A stretch of 64,000 nt of DNA from Thalassobacillus sp. CUG 92003 (GTDB taxonomy: Bacteria; Bacillota; Bacilli; Bacillales; Halobacillaceae): contig NZ_JABLSJ010000004.1 of NCBI RefSeq assembly GCF_013618635.1, forward strand, positions 310,001 to 374,000. The letters are read 5' to 3'. The notes beneath the pieces were generated by a model that saw only the letters and a list, made by a program, of their open reading frames with translations, had not been told where the DNA came from and searched no databases. Of this stretch, positions 63,740-64,000 are shown piece by piece. The position numbers were made by a program, and so were the translations under genes. Numbering within the stretch: position 1 is the stretch's first letter; each line of letters opens with the position of its first letter.

Positions 63740-64000
63740 TTTGAAACTCCTTTCTAATGCGTTCGTACGTATCTTTAGGATCAGCTGAGCGTGTGACAGC
63801 CCGTCCTACGACGATGGCGTCGCTCCCTGCCTCATAAGCCATACCAGGATCAGAGACCCGCTTTTGATCGTCCATCGAGTCGTTAGCGAGTCGAATACCT
63901 GGTGAAACCGTTATAAATGAAGAGCCGCATTGCTGTTTAATGAGCGAAACATCGCCAACAGCACTGACTACGCCATCTGCCCCGGCGTGTTTGGCCAAAT
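63717..64000 (-). CDS. pyrF: Orotidine 5'-phosphate decarboxylase, C-terminal part
   Basis: Only about the last 94 codons lie in the window; the start is beyond 64000. The fragment shows GADGVVSAVGDVSLIKQQCG, ITVSPGIRLANDSMDDQKRV and DAIVVGRAVTRSADP, the phosphate-binding end of the OMP decarboxylase barrel. An internal TTG near 63998 is not the start. It overlaps pyrE, giving the pyrF-pyrE order of B. subtilis. Confidence 0.95.
   Translation of the reverse strand, partial: LAKHAGADGVVSAVGDVSLIKQQCGSSFITVSPGIRLANDSMDDQKRVSDPGMAYEAGSDAIVVGRAVTRSADPKDTYERIRKEFQNVPHTRR

Overview
The window is a chromosomal segment of a spore-forming member of the Bacillota (order Bacillales, Bacillaceae in the broad sense). 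The evidence is gene content and order. Most of it is the conserved Bacillus block pyrF-pyrE / rqcH / yloC-remA-gmk-rpoZ-coaBC-priA-fmt-rsmB-prpC-prkC-rsgA-rpe-thiN-spoVM / rpmB / yloU-fakA ... sdaAB-sdaAA-recG ... fapR-plsX-fabD-fabG-acpP-rnc-smc-ftsY / ylxM-ffh / rpsP-khpA-ylqD-rimM-trmD / rplS / lepB-rbgA-rnhB-ylqG, read almost entirely on the minus strand. Spores are indicated by spoVM, a LysM-GH18 spore-type peptidoglycan hydrolase and two YheC/YheD-type ATP-grasp genes. No species call is attempted. I saw no rRNA, tRNA, CRISPR array or transposase gene.

Layout. 1-17.3 kb: translation, protein targeting, chromosome and fatty-acid genes, including a FapR operator upstream of fapR. 17.4-20.8 kb: an inserted peptidoglycan-turnover set (LysM-GH18, LD-carboxypeptidase, D-aminopeptidase) between recG and fapR. 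20.9-24.5 kb: recG and the two-subunit serine dehydratase. 24.6-45.1 kb: an accessory block inserted between sdaAB and fakA, which are neighbours in B. subtilis. It holds two transporters (NCS2 purine type, SdcS-like dicarboxylate type), a cysteine-rich acidic protein, a legionaminic-acid-type nonulosonate pathway split into two divergent transcription units, three GT-B-type transferases, a sulfotransferase, and a divergent pair of ATP-grasp proteins. 45.1-64 kb: fatty-acid kinase, ribosomal proteins, SpoVM, the PrkC/PrpC signalling pair, metabolic and RNA genes, RqcH and the end of the pyr operon.

Main point of interest. The accessory block carries homologues for every step from UDP-GlcNAc to a CMP-activated legionaminic-type sugar (4,6-dehydratase, aminotransferase, N-acetyltransferase, hydrolysing 2-epimerase, synthase, cytidylyltransferase). 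Transferases and a PAPS-type sulfotransferase sit beside it. Six transcription units in 28.3-44.3 kb have a CATANNNTA box, the -10 form used by mother-cell sigma factors sigma-K and sigma-E, within 80 bases of the start codon; three of them also have AC 16-17 bases upstream. I therefore infer a sporulation-timed system that builds a nonulosonate-containing, possibly sulfated, spore-surface glycan. The inference rests on motif reading and family knowledge only.

Other points: a palindromic repeat with a conserved tail occurs twice; RqcH has Glu at the position of the conserved Asp97; def is absent from between priA and fmt; SpoVM (26 residues, TTG start) is present though very short.
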